Shown one piece after another: positions 30,842 through 39,616 of a stretch of 39,616 nucleotides of DNA. The notes under the pieces were generated by a model, which was not told the DNA's origin, ran no database searches, and saw only the letters and a program-made list of their open reading frames with translations. Position 1 is the first letter of the stretch, and every line of letters begins with the position of its first letter. Source of the DNA: Verrucomicrobiota bacterium (lineage in GTDB: Bacteria; Verrucomicrobiota; Verrucomicrobiia; Verrucomicrobiales; Akkermansiaceae); the NCBI GenBank assembly GCA_027619375.1, contig JAQCFL010000008.1:1-39616 (forward strand), written 5' to 3'. The position numbers and the translations under genes are program-made.

Positions 30842-30897
30842 TGTCCAACAATCAGAGTGCCAACACCGGACAACCAGACCAATAGCACGCCTCCCTC

Positions 30898-31299
30898 TCA
30901 ACCTTTCAACCGTTTGAACCCGGACAGCTTCGCTGCCCCTTGGTCGAAGGTATAAGTCACCTCCGCTCCCACTGACGCGTTGCGCTGTGCGATCAACGCG
31001 TCGGCAAAGTCTCCTCCCTGCTCTTGATAAATTCGCAGCGCCCGGCGCACACAGCCGTTGTCTTCCAGTTCGAACTCCGCAGTCTTCAGCAATTGCGTCA
31101 GGACAGTCGCAATCTCCTCCCGGGTGTACTTGTACCCGCGAGCCAAAACCCACACGAGTTCGCAGAGCACAATCACCCCTATCCAACCTTGGTCTTCCGC
31201 CGTGCAATTCTTCTTCAGAAATCGCTCCGCCGCAGGAGATTGCTTCGGATCATCGCCGGTGAGAAACCGCACCAGGATATTGGTATCGATTCCAGTCAT
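30898..31299 (-). CDS. PIN-domain toxin (VapC-like)
   Basis: 'MTGIDTNILVRFLTGDDPKQ'…'GGDFADALIAQRN'; 4-bp overlap with antitoxin gene. Confidence 0.85.
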   Translation of the reverse strand: MTGIDTNILVRFLTGDDPKQSPAAERFLKKNCTAEDQGWIGVIVLCELVWVLARGYKYTREEIATVLTQLLKTAEFELEDNGCVRRALRIYQEQGGDFADALIAQRNASVGAEVTYTFDQGAAKLSGFKRLKG

Positions 31300-31529
31300 G
31301 CCTCTCCGCCTTGGCCAATGGCCTCATCCATTTCTGCGATACTCAAGCTTCTCGGCGGCTTCGGGAGCAGGCCCTTGAGATCCGCGAGCGTTCCACCAAC
31401 CACTTCCACCATCAACCGCCCCTCGGCATCCAGATGAAAATCCAGCTTGTCGCCCTCATGCAGTCCGATCGCTTCCCGGAGCCCCGCCGGGATCGTGACC
31501 TGCCCCTTGCTGGTAATGGTCGTCGTCAT
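31296..31529 (-). CDS. AbrB/MazE-family antitoxin (VapB-like)
   Basis: 'MTTTITSKGQVTIPAGLREAIGLHEGDKLDFHLDAEGRLMVE'. Confidence 0.88.
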   Translation of the reverse strand: MTTTITSKGQVTIPAGLREAIGLHEGDKLDFHLDAEGRLMVEVVGGTLADLKGLLPKPPRSLSIAEMDEAIGQGGEA

Positions 31530-31530
31530 T

Positions 31531-31547
31531 CCTTACCTAAGGTAAGG
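31531..31547. promoter_or_regulatory. Candidate autoregulatory operator of the TA pair
   Basis: Perfect palindrome CCTTACCT-A-AGGTAAGG directly upstream of the antitoxin ATG and overlapping its likely Shine-Dalgarno (AAGG). Confidence 0.65.
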
Positions 31548-31808
31548 AGTTTTCGACGATTGTCAATGGTTGGCGTCCCCCCTCCAGTGGAGCGACCTTA
31601 AAACACCAAAATGCTCCGCCTGAACGCACTTCCCATTTCAAAAATCATCAATCCTAACTCATCAATCAAATCGATTCGGCCATTGGGTCACACGTCAAAA
31701 CGGAGGGTCAAAATCAGCCTTAACGACTTACCACACCGCGACAATCCATCCTTCCCACCGCCCTTTTTCCTTGAGCACCTTCCCGGCCCTCACAAATATG
31801 TGCTCCCG

Positions 31809-32462
31809 ATGAACAAGTATATAGTGGAACTGATCGCGACCTTCTTTCTCGTTCTCATCATCGGCCTCGCCGCCGTTCTCGGCCTGGCCGGGCCCTTCGC
31901 TCCCCTCGCCATCGGCCTCGGCTTGGTCGTGCTTGTTTACATGGGCGGCCACGTCTCAGGAGCCCACTACAACCCCGCCGTCACCCTCGGCATCTTCATC
32001 CGTGGCCGCTGCAAGGGCAGGGAGGTCCTGCCCTACATCCTCGCCGAACTCCTCGGCGCGGTGCTGGCGGCCTTGGTCGTGAAAAACATCTTCGCCGGCC
32101 ACGTGCAGGTCGATGGCAAGGCCGCCGAAATCACCCTCTGGGCCGCCGGAGCCACCGGCCCCGTCATCGCCTCCGAGTCCCTCTTCACCTTCCTCCTCGT
32201 CTTCGTCATCCTCAACGTGGCCACCGCCAAAGGCACCGCCAACAACCAATACTACGGCCTCGCCATCGGATTCACCGTCCTCGTCGGCGTCACCACCGTC
32301 GGCAGCGTCTCCCCCGGCGCATTTAACCCGGCCGCCACGGTGGGACTCGCCCTGATGGGCAAAATGGCCTGGGCCGACACTTGGATGCACTTTCTCCCGC
32401 AGGCCCTGGGTGGCGTTCTCGCCGCCTTCGCCTTCAAAGGCCTCTATCCGGAGGACAAGTAG
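31809..32462 (+). CDS. MIP-family aquaporin next to the arsenic resistance genes
   Basis: 'HYNPAVTLGIF' and 'AFNPAATVGLA' NPA motifs; start chosen at MNKYIVELIATFFLV, not the longer ORF start at 31611. Confidence 0.9.
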   Translation: MNKYIVELIATFFLVLIIGLAAVLGLAGPFAPLAIGLGLVVLVYMGGHVSGAHYNPAVTLGIFIRGRCKGREVLPYILAELLGAVLAALVVKNIFAGHVQVDGKAAEITLWAAGATGPVIASESLFTFLLVFVILNVATAKGTANNQYYGLAIGFTVLVGVTTVGSVSPGAFNPAATVGLALMGKMAWADTWMHFLPQALGGVLAAFAFKGLYPEDK

Positions 32463-32537
32463 AGCTGCCCGACTCCCCTCCTCCCTCCCCGGAAACGCGA
32501 ATCATCGAAAAATAGGATTGACCACCCACCCCGCCAT

Positions 32538-32561
32538 ATAATTCCATATTTCTGGAATTAT
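32538..32561. promoter_or_regulatory. Candidate ArsR operator
   Basis: Perfect 9-bp dyad ATAATTCCA-TATTTC-TGGAATTAT overlapping the arsR ATG (32560). Confidence 0.6.
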
Positions 32562-32889
32562 GAAAATTATCGATGCTGTTTCAGCCCTCGGGGCCCTCGC
32601 CCAACCGGCTCGCTTGAAGATCTTCCGGCTGCTGGTGAAAAGCAGTGGAGAGGGCACTTGTGCAGGCGATCTCGCCAAGCGCTTCGGTCTCCCCAAACCG
32701 ACTCTTTCCTTCCACCTGAAGGATTTGGTGAACGCCGGATTGATCGAGTCCTGCCGGGACGGTCGTTCCATCATCTACCGCCTGCGTCCGAGCGGCATGC
32801 GGCAGCTGATGACCTTTCTGACCGAGGACTGCTGCCAGGGGCGTCCGGAACTGTGTCTGCCTGAGAAGTGCGGAACCGCAGGATGCTAG
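32560..32889 (+). CDS. arsR: ArsR-family transcriptional regulator with Cys-rich C-terminus
   Basis: wHTH '[14 protein letters not shown]…[21 protein letters not shown]'; C-terminal '[22 protein letters not shown]'; arsenic operon context. Confidence 0.9.
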   Translation: MKIIDAVSALGALAQPARLKIFRLLVKSSGEGTCAGDLAKRFGLPKPTLSFHLKDLVNAGLIESCRDGRSIIYRLRPSGMRQLMTFLTEDCCQGRPELCLPEKCGTAGC

Positions 32890-32905
32890 AAGGAAACCAG
32901 ACACC

Positions 32906-33922
32906 ATGAGCATTCGAATCGGAATCAATGGCTTCGGCCGGATGGGACGCCTCGGATTTCGAGCGGCCTGGGATCGGGGCGATCTGGAAATCGTGCACGT
33001 CAACGAGCTCCACGGCGGCCCTGAAACGGCCGCACACTTGCTCGAGTTCGATACGGTCCACGGAACCTGGGATCGGAGCATCGTCGCCGGAGACGATTGC
33101 CTTGAGGTCTCCGGGAAGCGGGTCGGCTACAGCACCAAAGCCACTCCGGGCGAAGTCGATTGGGCCTCGATGGGCATCGACATTGTCGTCGAGAGTTCGG
33201 GGCAATTCCGCACACCCGAAACCCTGCAACCCTACTTCGACGGCGGCGTTGCGAAGGTCGTCGTCGCCGCTCCCGTGAAGGAAGGTGCCCTCAATGTCGT
33301 CATGGGTTGCAATGACCACCTCTACGACCCCGCAAAACACCATCTCCTCACGGCCGCCTCCTGCACAACAAACTGCATCGCCCCCGTCGTGAAGGTGATG
33401 CACGGAAAGATCGGCATCAAACACGGCATGATCACAACCCTCCACGATGTCACCAATACCCAGGTCATCGTTGACGCACCCCACAAGGATCTCCGGCGGG
33501 CCCGGTCCGCCCTCAACTCCCTCATTCCGACGACAACAGGATCCGCTACGGCGATCACGATGATTTATCCCGAACTGAAAGGGAAACTCAATGGCGTCGC
33601 GGTCCGCGTTCCGGTCTTGAATGCGAGCCTGACCGACTGCGTCTTCGAGATGGATCGACCGGTCACCGTGGAAGAAGTGAATGGACTGCTCAAAGAGGCC
33701 TCCGAAACCGATCTGCGGGGCATCCTCGGCTATGAGGAACGCCCTCTGGTGTCGACCGACTACGTGAATGACCCGCGTTCCGGCATCGTGGATGCGGCCT
33801 CCACCATGGTGAACGACGAAACGCAGGTGAAACTCCTGGTCTGGTATGACAACGAAGTCGGCTACGCCTGCCGGATGATGGAGCTGGTAAGCAAGGTCGC
33901 GGCAAGCTTGCCGAAGGCCTGA
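32906..33922 (+). CDS. ArsJ-associated glyceraldehyde-3-phosphate dehydrogenase
   Basis: '[20 protein letters not shown]', catalytic '[15 protein letters not shown]', '[16 protein letters not shown]'; immediately upstream of arsJ. Confidence 0.92.
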   Translation: MSIRIGINGFGRMGRLGFRAAWDRGDLEIVHVNELHGGPETAAHLLEFDTVHGTWDRSIVAGDDCLEVSGKRVGYSTKATPGEVDWASMGIDIVVESSGQFRTPETLQPYFDGGVAKVVVAAPVKEGALNVVMGCNDHLYDPAKHHLLTAASCTTNCIAPVVKVMHGKIGIKHGMITTLHDVTNTQVIVDAPHKDLRRARSALNSLIPTTTGSATAITMIYPELKGKLNGVAVRVPVLNASLTDCVFEMDRPVTVEEVNGLLKEASETDLRGILGYEERPLVSTDYVNDPRSGIVDAASTMVNDETQVKLLVWYDNEVGYACRMMELVSKVAASLPKA

Positions 33923-33934
33923 CCACGCAACTCG

Positions 33935-35191
33935 ATGAACGCTCGAAACTACGGAATTGTCACGGCAGCCTACTGGGGATTCACCCTCACGGATGGTGCT
34001 CTGCGCATGCTTGTGCTGCTGCATTTCCACACCCTCGGCTACTCCCCGGTGCAGCTGGCCCTCCTGTTCCTGCTCTACGAATTTTTCGGCATCGTCACCA
34101 ACCTGTTCGGTGGCTGGATTGGGTCCCGCATGGGCTTGAAGATCACCCTCTTCGCAGGCCTGGCCACTCAGATCGCCGCCCTGACGATGCTGTCGTTCGT
34201 CCAACCCGAATGGGTGGCCGTGGTATCGGTGGCCTACGTGATGGCCGCCCAGTCGCTTTCCGGGATCGCCAAAGATCTCACCAAGATGAGTTCGAAGAGC
34301 GCGGTGAAGCTTCTCGTTCCAAGCACAGGCCAGGAACCGCCTTCCTCGGAGCAACAGTTGTTCAAGTGGGTGGCGATCCTCACGGGATCGAAGAATGCCC
34401 TGAAAGGTGTCGGCTTTCTGCTGGGCGGCCTCCTCCTGGGGTGGATCGGCTTCGCCCCTTCGCTGTGGCTGATGGCGGGGGGACTCGCCATCATTCTCTT
34501 CGCCGGAATGATTTTGCTGAAGCAAGACCTCGGCAAGTCGAAGAAGAAGGTGAAGTTCTCGCAACTATTCTCCAAGAGTCGCGAGATCAACATCCTCTCA
34601 ACGGCACGCTTCTTCCTCTTCGGTTCCCGCGACATCTGGTTCGTGGTCGCCCTGCCGGTCTTCCTCAAGGACGCCTTGGGTTGGAGCTTCGCCAGCGTGG
34701 GAGCCTTCATGGCTGCCTGGGTGATCGGCTATGGATTCGTCCAGGCGTTCGCGCCGTCATTTGTGAGACGCAGCGGCGCTGATGCTGGAGCCCGGGCAGC
34801 CCTGCTCTGGGGGTTTTCGCTGGTGATTGTGACGGCCGCCATCGCCACTGCGGTCCACTTCGACTATCATCCCACCACCTCCGTCCTCCTCGGCCTCGCC
34901 GTCTTCGGCATTGTGTTCGCCGTGAATTCCGCAGTGCATTCCTACCTGATCCTCGCCTACACCGACGCTGACGAAGTGGCACTCAATGTGGGCTTCTACT
35001 ATATGGCGAATGCTTGCGGCCGTCTGGTCGGCACACTTCTTTCCGGCCTCCTCTACTTGACGGCCGGCCTTCCCGGATGCCTCTGGACCAGCGCCGCGTT
35101 CACCCTCATGGCGGCCGTTCTCACCATCAAGCTGCCGCGCTTGCCCGCGGCCATCCCCCCGTTGCACAAACCCACTGATCCCGCACCATGA
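33935..35191 (+). CDS. arsJ: Organoarsenical efflux MFS transporter ArsJ
   Basis: '[51 protein letters not shown]'; follows the GAPDH gene. Confidence 0.9.
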   Translation: MNARNYGIVTAAYWGFTLTDGALRMLVLLHFHTLGYSPVQLALLFLLYEFFGIVTNLFGGWIGSRMGLKITLFAGLATQIAALTMLSFVQPEWVAVVSVAYVMAAQSLSGIAKDLTKMSSKSAVKLLVPSTGQEPPSSEQQLFKWVAILTGSKNALKGVGFLLGGLLLGWIGFAPSLWLMAGGLAIILFAGMILLKQDLGKSKKKVKFSQLFSKSREINILSTARFFLFGSRDIWFVVALPVFLKDALGWSFASVGAFMAAWVIGYGFVQAFAPSFVRRSGADAGARAALLWGFSLVIVTAAIATAVHFDYHPTTSVLLGLAVFGIVFAVNSAVHSYLILAYTDADEVALNVGFYYMANACGRLVGTLLSGLLYLTAGLPGCLWTSAAFTLMAAVLTIKLPRLPAAIPPLHKPTDPAP

Positions 35192-36285
35192 GTCTGAATA
35201 CCAAATCAATGAGCATCTTCGAACGGCATCTCTCGGTGTGGGTCGGGATCTGCATCCTCGTGGGCATCGGCCTGGGCAAGCTGGCCCCCGGCCTCGCCGA
35301 GTCGCTCGACGGCATGTCCATCTATGTGGACGACGCCCCGGTGGTCTCGATTCCCATCGCCATCTGCCTCTTCTTCATGATGTATCCGATCATGGCCAAG
35401 ATCGACTTTCGCGAGGTCGTCAAGGCGAGTCGGAACCCCAAACCCGTCATCCTGACCTTGATCGTGAACTGGGCCATCAAGCCCTTCACGATGCTGGCCA
35501 TCGCCACGCTGTTTCTCGGCGTCTTCTTCAAGGATCTCCTGCCTGGATCGGAGATCGTGAAGGACGGCAGCGAAGTGGAACTTTATCGATCCTACATCTC
35601 GGGCGCGATTCTTCTGGGGATCGCCCCCTGCACGGCCATGGTGCTGGTCTGGAGCCACCTCGCCAAAGGAAACCAGGGACTCACCCTCGTCATGGTGGCC
35701 ATCAATTCCCTCACCATGCTCTTCCTCTACGGAATGATCGGCGGTTGGTTGCTTGGGATCAACCACATGCCCGTGCCATGGCAGGCACTGCTATTGTCAG
35801 TATCCATCTATGTGGCCCTCCCGCTGATCGCCGGCTATTTTTCCCGGATGTGGATCGTGAACACCAAGGGGGAGGAATGGTTCACCGAAAAATTTTTACA
35901 CGTGCTCACCCCGGTCTCCATCATGGCTTTGCTGGCCACCCTCGTCCTGCTCTTCAGCTTCAAAGGCGAGACAATTCTGGCCAACCCGCTGACCATCCTT
36001 TGGATCGCCATCCCGCTCACCTTGCAAACCTTGCTGATATTCGGCCTCACCTATGGCTTGGCCAGGCTGCTGAACTTCTCCTACGAGGACGCCGCCCCCT
36101 CGGCCATGATTGGGGCCTCCAACCACTTTGAGGTCGCCATCGCGACCGCTGTCATGCTCTTTGGCCTCTCTTCCGGGGCCGCCCTCGCCACCGTGATCGG
36201 CGTCCTCATCGAGGTTCCCCTGATGCTGTTTCTCGTCCGATTCTGCCAACGGACCCGACCTTGGTTTTCCGATGAGAAGAGTTAG
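35188..36285 (+). CDS. acr3: ACR3-family arsenite efflux transporter
   Basis: '[23 protein letters not shown]', '[37 protein letters not shown]'; 4-bp overlap with arsJ. Confidence 0.93.
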   Translation: MSLNTKSMSIFERHLSVWVGICILVGIGLGKLAPGLAESLDGMSIYVDDAPVVSIPIAICLFFMMYPIMAKIDFREVVKASRNPKPVILTLIVNWAIKPFTMLAIATLFLGVFFKDLLPGSEIVKDGSEVELYRSYISGAILLGIAPCTAMVLVWSHLAKGNQGLTLVMVAINSLTMLFLYGMIGGWLLGINHMPVPWQALLLSVSIYVALPLIAGYFSRMWIVNTKGEEWFTEKFLHVLTPVSIMALLATLVLLFSFKGETILANPLTILWIAIPLTLQTLLIFGLTYGLARLLNFSYEDAAPSAMIGASNHFEVAIATAVMLFGLSSGAALATVIGVLIEVPLMLFLVRFCQRTRPWFSDEKS

Positions 36286-36348
36286 CCATACCGGCTCAAC
36301 GCATTCCATCAGCCCTACGCTCCCCTCCCTCCCCCCAAACCCGGGCGC

Positions 36349-36486
36349 ATGGGCAAGATGCACTGGGCCGACACCTGGATGCATTTCCTCCCCCAGGCCC
36401 TCGGTGAAGTCCTCGCCGCCTTCGCCTTCAAGGGACTCTATTATCCGCAGGACAAATTAGACTCCCCAACGATGCACCAAATGTGA
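36349..36486 (+). pseudogene. Truncated 3' remnant of a second aquaporin gene
   Basis: MGKMHWADTWMHFLPQALGEVLAAFAFKGLYYPQDK… vs MGKMAWADTWMHFLPQALGGVLAAFAFKGLYPEDK at the end of the intact aquaporin. Confidence 0.88.
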
Positions 36487-36502
36487 ATAGGTTGTTCACA
36501 TT
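36480..36502. promoter_or_regulatory. Palindrome AATGTGAA-taggttg-TTCACATT (possible operator)
   Basis: 8-bp perfect arms, intergenic upstream of the Na/Pi cotransporter. Confidence 0.4.
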
Positions 36503-36641
36503 GGCATTCCGTCATCCCCCTGGCCCGTCGGACTTTCTGCGGGTTGATAATCTCAAACTTGAGAAGGAATAGTCTGGTCAGATCCCGTCAGTGTGACGAA
36601 ATCGCCACACAATTCCCGCTGCCGCGGCCCTCACCACAAGC

Positions 36642-38372
36642 ATGACGACCTTCCTCCAAATTCTCGGATCCCTCGGCATCTTCCTCTTCGGCATGAAGGT
36701 CATGTCAGAGGGCGTGCAGAAGCTCGCCGGAGCCCGCATGCGCCGCGCCCTCGCCTCGGTCACCAAGAACCGCGTCAGCGGCGTCCTCACCGGCCTCTTC
36801 ACCACCGGCCTCGTCCAATCCTCCTCCGCCACCACCGTCCTCGTCGTCTCCCTCGTCAACGCCGGTCTCCTCACCCTCACCGAATCCATCGGCGTCGTCA
36901 TGGGCGCCAACCTCGGCACCACCCTCACCGCCTGGATCGTCGCCACCATCGGCAAATTCAGCCTCGCCAAGATCGCCATCCCCATCATCGGCATCGGCTT
37001 CCCCATCTTCTTCATCGCCAAAAACAATGGCAAGGCCCTCGGCGAGTTCCTCATCGGCTTCGGACTCCTCTTCCTCGGCCTCGACTTTCTCAAGGACTCC
37101 GTCCCCGACCTCAAGACCCTCGTCGTCGAAGACCCCGCCACCGCCGCCCATATCCAGTCCTGGATCGAGTTCTTTAGCGGCAAGGGCTACTTCTCCTACG
37201 TCCTCTTCCTCATCGGCGGCATCATCCTCACCCTCATGGTGCAGTCCTCCTCCGCCGCCATGGCCATCACCATCACCTGCGCCATCAACGGCTGGTTCGG
37301 TGACGATCCCTTCGAGGTCTTCAGAATCTCCGCCGCCGTCGTCCTCGGCGAAAACATCGGCACCACCATCACCGCCTGGCTCGCCGCCCTCGGCGCTAAC
37401 CGTAACGCCAAACGAGCCGCGCGGGCCCACCTCCTCTTCAACGTCATCGGCGTCATCTGGATGCTCGTCTTCTTCCTCGGCTTCACCTCCTTGGTCTGGC
37501 AGATCACCCAACACCTCCCCGACAGCCTCCGCACCGTGAAGGGTGACTTCCAAAAGAGCGAGGTCGCCTTCGCCACCGCCATCTTCCACACCAGCTTCAA
37601 CTTCATCAACATCCTCCTCCTCATCTGGTTCGTCCCCCAGATCGCCAAAATCGTCCAGCGATGGATTCCCGACAAAGGCACCGAATCCGCCCGACCCCGC
37701 CTCCGCTACATCTCCCAGAACCTCGTCGATCTCGGCGAACTCAACATCGTCGAGGCCGAAAACGCCATCCGCCTCATGTCCCATAACTGCGACAAGATGT
37801 TCAAGGGCTTCGTCGATGTCTTCCAACACCCCAAGGAGGACCTCTCCGCATCGGTCTCCGCCCTCAAGAAAATGGAGGAGGAGGCCGACGAGATGATGCA
37901 CGACATCACCGAATACCTCGTGCAATGCTCCACCCGCGAGATCGGACCGACCCACGCCACGAACATCGCCCGGATGATCCGCATCGTCGCCGAACTTGAG
38001 GAATGCACGGACCGCATCTACCGCCTCGTGAAACTCGTGCAGCGCAAATACAACAAGAACCGCGAGTTCTCCGAGGAACAAATCAATGGCGTCCTCGAAA
38101 TGACCACCGTCGTCGGCCAATCCCTCAGCGTCGCCGACAACTTTCTCCTCCGACCCGTCCCCTCCGATGTCATCGGCTCCGTGCACACCCTCGAGGAACG
38201 ATCCGACAAACTGCGCAAGTCCTACAACAAGGAGGCCATGCGCCGCATGGCCGGCGGCGACATCCAGGTCGAGATGCTCTACACGGACATCAACAACCAC
38301 CTCGAGGCGATCGCCAACCACGCCCTCAACATCATCCAGGAAAGCTCCGGCATCGCCCAATCAAGAGGCTGA
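36642..38372 (+). CDS. Na/Pi cotransporter family protein with C-terminal PhoU-like domain
   Basis: 'GSLGIFLFGMKVMSEGVQKLAGARMRRAL', repeated 'QSSSATTVLVVSLVNAGLL' and 'QSSSAAMAITITCAINGW' motifs; helical C-terminus. Confidence 0.93.
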   Translation: MTTFLQILGSLGIFLFGMKVMSEGVQKLAGARMRRALASVTKNRVSGVLTGLFTTGLVQSSSATTVLVVSLVNAGLLTLTESIGVVMGANLGTTLTAWIVATIGKFSLAKIAIPIIGIGFPIFFIAKNNGKALGEFLIGFGLLFLGLDFLKDSVPDLKTLVVEDPATAAHIQSWIEFFSGKGYFSYVLFLIGGIILTLMVQSSSAAMAITITCAINGWFGDDPFEVFRISAAVVLGENIGTTITAWLAALGANRNAKRAARAHLLFNVIGVIWMLVFFLGFTSLVWQITQHLPDSLRTVKGDFQKSEVAFATAIFHTSFNFINILLLIWFVPQIAKIVQRWIPDKGTESARPRLRYISQNLVDLGELNIVEAENAIRLMSHNCDKMFKGFVDVFQHPKEDLSASVSALKKMEEEADEMMHDITEYLVQCSTREIGPTHATNIARMIRIVAELEECTDRIYRLVKLVQRKYNKNREFSEEQINGVLEMTTVVGQSLSVADNFLLRPVPSDVIGSVHTLEERSDKLRKSYNKEAMRRMAGGDIQVEMLYTDINNHLEAIANHALNIIQESSGIAQSRG

Positions 38373-38428
38373 TTTCGGGATCGCCTTTTTGACTTCCGTT
38401 CCGCGATCAACGAAGGAACAATCCCCCG

Positions 38429-39595
38429 ATGCGTCGTTGCGCCTTCCTCCTTCTGCTCACCGCCACCCTCTCCGCCGAGCCACCTCAACTCCGCCAGGGT
38501 CAATTCCTCACCCCCGCAGCGGGCCGCCTCGAACTCGATCGCATCGCCGAAAAAGTCCCCGACCTCGAAGCTTGGAACCTACGCCGGGTAAAGGTCCGCG
38601 AAGGCATCCTCCAGGGCGCGGGCCTCTCCCCCCTCCCGGAGAGAACGCCCCTCAATCCCCTTCGCCACTCCAAACGCAGCCACGAGGGCTACACCGTCGA
38701 AAACGTCGCCCTCGAAACCGCCCCCGGCCTCTTCCTTTGCGGCAACCTCTACCTCCCCAGCGAACCGGCGGACTCCATCCCCGCCGTCCTCTGCCCCCAC
38801 GGCCACTCCCGCGATCCCAACTACGCCAACGAGGGCCGCTACCGTCCCGACCACCAATACCGCTGCGCCGCCCTCGCCCGCATGGGGGCCGCCGTCTTCT
38901 CCTACGACATGATCGGCTACGCCGATTCCCGCAAGACCGGCTGGACCCACCGCCACGGCGACCAGGTCCTCCGCCTCCAACTCTGGAACAGCATCCGCGC
39001 CGCCGACTTCCTCCTCTCCCTCCCCAATGTCGATCCAAAGCGCCTCGCCATCACCGGCGCCTCGGGCGGCGGCACTCAGACCTTCCTCCTTACCGCCATC
39101 GACGACCGCATCGCCGTCTCCGCGCCCTGCGTCATGGTCTCCGCCCACTTCTTCGGCGGATGCGTCTGCGAAAGCGGCCTGCCCGTCCACGTCCGCCCTG
39201 ACCACATCACCAACAACACCGAGTTCGCCGCCCTCTGCGCCCCCCGCCCCCTCCTCCTCATCTCTTGCGGCGGCGACTGGACCGCGAACACCCCCAAGGT
39301 CGAACTCCCCTTCCTCCAGCGCATCTACGGCTTCTATGACAAGAAGGACCTCGTCGAGAACGCCCACTTTCAGGACGAACAACACGACTACGGCCCAAAC
39401 AAACGCCAGGCCCTCTACCGCTTCTTCGTCAAACATCTCCAGCTCGACCCCAAGCCCTGGAAAAGGCCCGGCTCCGACGAAATCGACGAATCCACCATCA
39501 CCATCGAGGACCACGGCACCATGCAGGTCTTCACCGACGCCCACCCCCTCCCCCCCCACGCCCTCAATCCCGACGCCCCAGTCAATCTGAGGTAG
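38429..39595 (+). CDS. Alpha/beta hydrolase (acetyl-xylan-esterase / dienelactone-hydrolase-like)
   Basis: Signal-like N-terminus MRRCAFLLLLTATLSA; nucleophile elbow 'ITGASGGGTQTFLL'; 'AVLCPHGHSRD'; late Asp/His region. Confidence 0.8.
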   Translation: MRRCAFLLLLTATLSAEPPQLRQGQFLTPAAGRLELDRIAEKVPDLEAWNLRRVKVREGILQGAGLSPLPERTPLNPLRHSKRSHEGYTVENVALETAPGLFLCGNLYLPSEPADSIPAVLCPHGHSRDPNYANEGRYRPDHQYRCAALARMGAAVFSYDMIGYADSRKTGWTHRHGDQVLRLQLWNSIRAADFLLSLPNVDPKRLAITGASGGGTQTFLLTAIDDRIAVSAPCVMVSAHFFGGCVCESGLPVHVRPDHITNNTEFAALCAPRPLLLISCGGDWTANTPKVELPFLQRIYGFYDKKDLVENAHFQDEQHDYGPNKRQALYRFFVKHLQLDPKPWKRPGSDEIDESTITIEDHGTMQVFTDAHPLPPHALNPDAPVNLR

Positions 39596-39596
39596 G

Positions 39597-39616
39597 GGAC
39601 GGTCGCTCCGCGCCGT
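39597..39616. repeat. Third copy (truncated by window edge) of the GGACGGTCGCTCCGCGCCGT repeat
   Basis: Matches the repeat ends of the 17738-17887 element, immediately after the hydrolase stop. Confidence 0.8.

Noticed and set aside
30574-30888. 104-aa minus-strand ORF over the composite repeat element
   Set aside because: Reads through nested inverted repeats; likely a by-product of repeat sequence rather than a real gene.
31611-31808. 66-aa N-terminal extension of the aquaporin ORF
   Set aside because: Hydrophilic, non-conserved-looking leader; MNKYIVELIATFFLV is the typical MIP start.
36481-36501. CRP-like TGTGA…TCACA site
   Set aside because: Spacer is 9 nt rather than the canonical 6; kept only as an anonymous palindrome.
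36572-36600. Pho-box-like GTCAG direct repeat before the Na/Pi cotransporter
   Set aside because: Spacing is 10 bp and the 7-mers match CTGTCAT poorly; not enough to call a PhoB site.
36705-38360. 551-aa highly acidic minus-strand ORF opposite the Na/Pi cotransporter
   Set aside because: Low-complexity D/E/G composition mirrors codon bias of the true gene; no domain motifs.
1-39616. CRISPR array, tRNA, rRNA, prophage or IS element
   Set aside because: No regularly spaced repeats, cloverleaf-like genes, rRNA or transposase/integrase motifs were recognised by eye; tRNAscan/Infernal/ISfinder runs would be needed to exclude them firmly.

Overview
The window is high-GC bacterial chromosome that is almost fully coded. 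Gene content and style (PVC-type cytochrome c dehydrogenase, choice-of-anchor beta-helix protein, Lys/Ala-rich basic protein) suggest Verrucomicrobia or a related PVC lineage; this is an inference, since no marker search was possible. Recognisable genes: a ceramidase-like/LamG/PVC dehydrogenase/cytochrome c fusion, a giant beta-helix surface protein, an ornithine cyclodeaminase-like protein, a PfkB sugar kinase, an SDR oxidoreductase, secA, rpsU with a strong terminator, a TrkH/TrkA K+ uptake pair, fabF, an ExbB-ExbD-TonB-like operon, glnS, an M20 dipeptidase, an Rlm-type methyltransferase, rpsP, a PIN/AbrB toxin-antitoxin pair, an arsenic locus (aquaporin, arsR, GAPDH, arsJ, acr3), a Na/Pi cotransporter and an alpha/beta hydrolase. 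The most interesting region is the arsenic locus at 31.8-36.5 kb. Its aquaporin lacks the Arg that normally follows the second NPA motif. A truncated, diverged paralogue of the aquaporin 3' end lies just downstream of acr3. A perfect dyad overlaps the arsR start codon. Intergenic regions also carry families of palindromic, REP/BIME-like sequences, including a 24-bp perfect inverted repeat with a third copy at the window edge, and a ~285-bp nested direct/inverted repeat element downstream of rpsP. No tRNA, rRNA, CRISPR, prophage or IS transposase was recognised.
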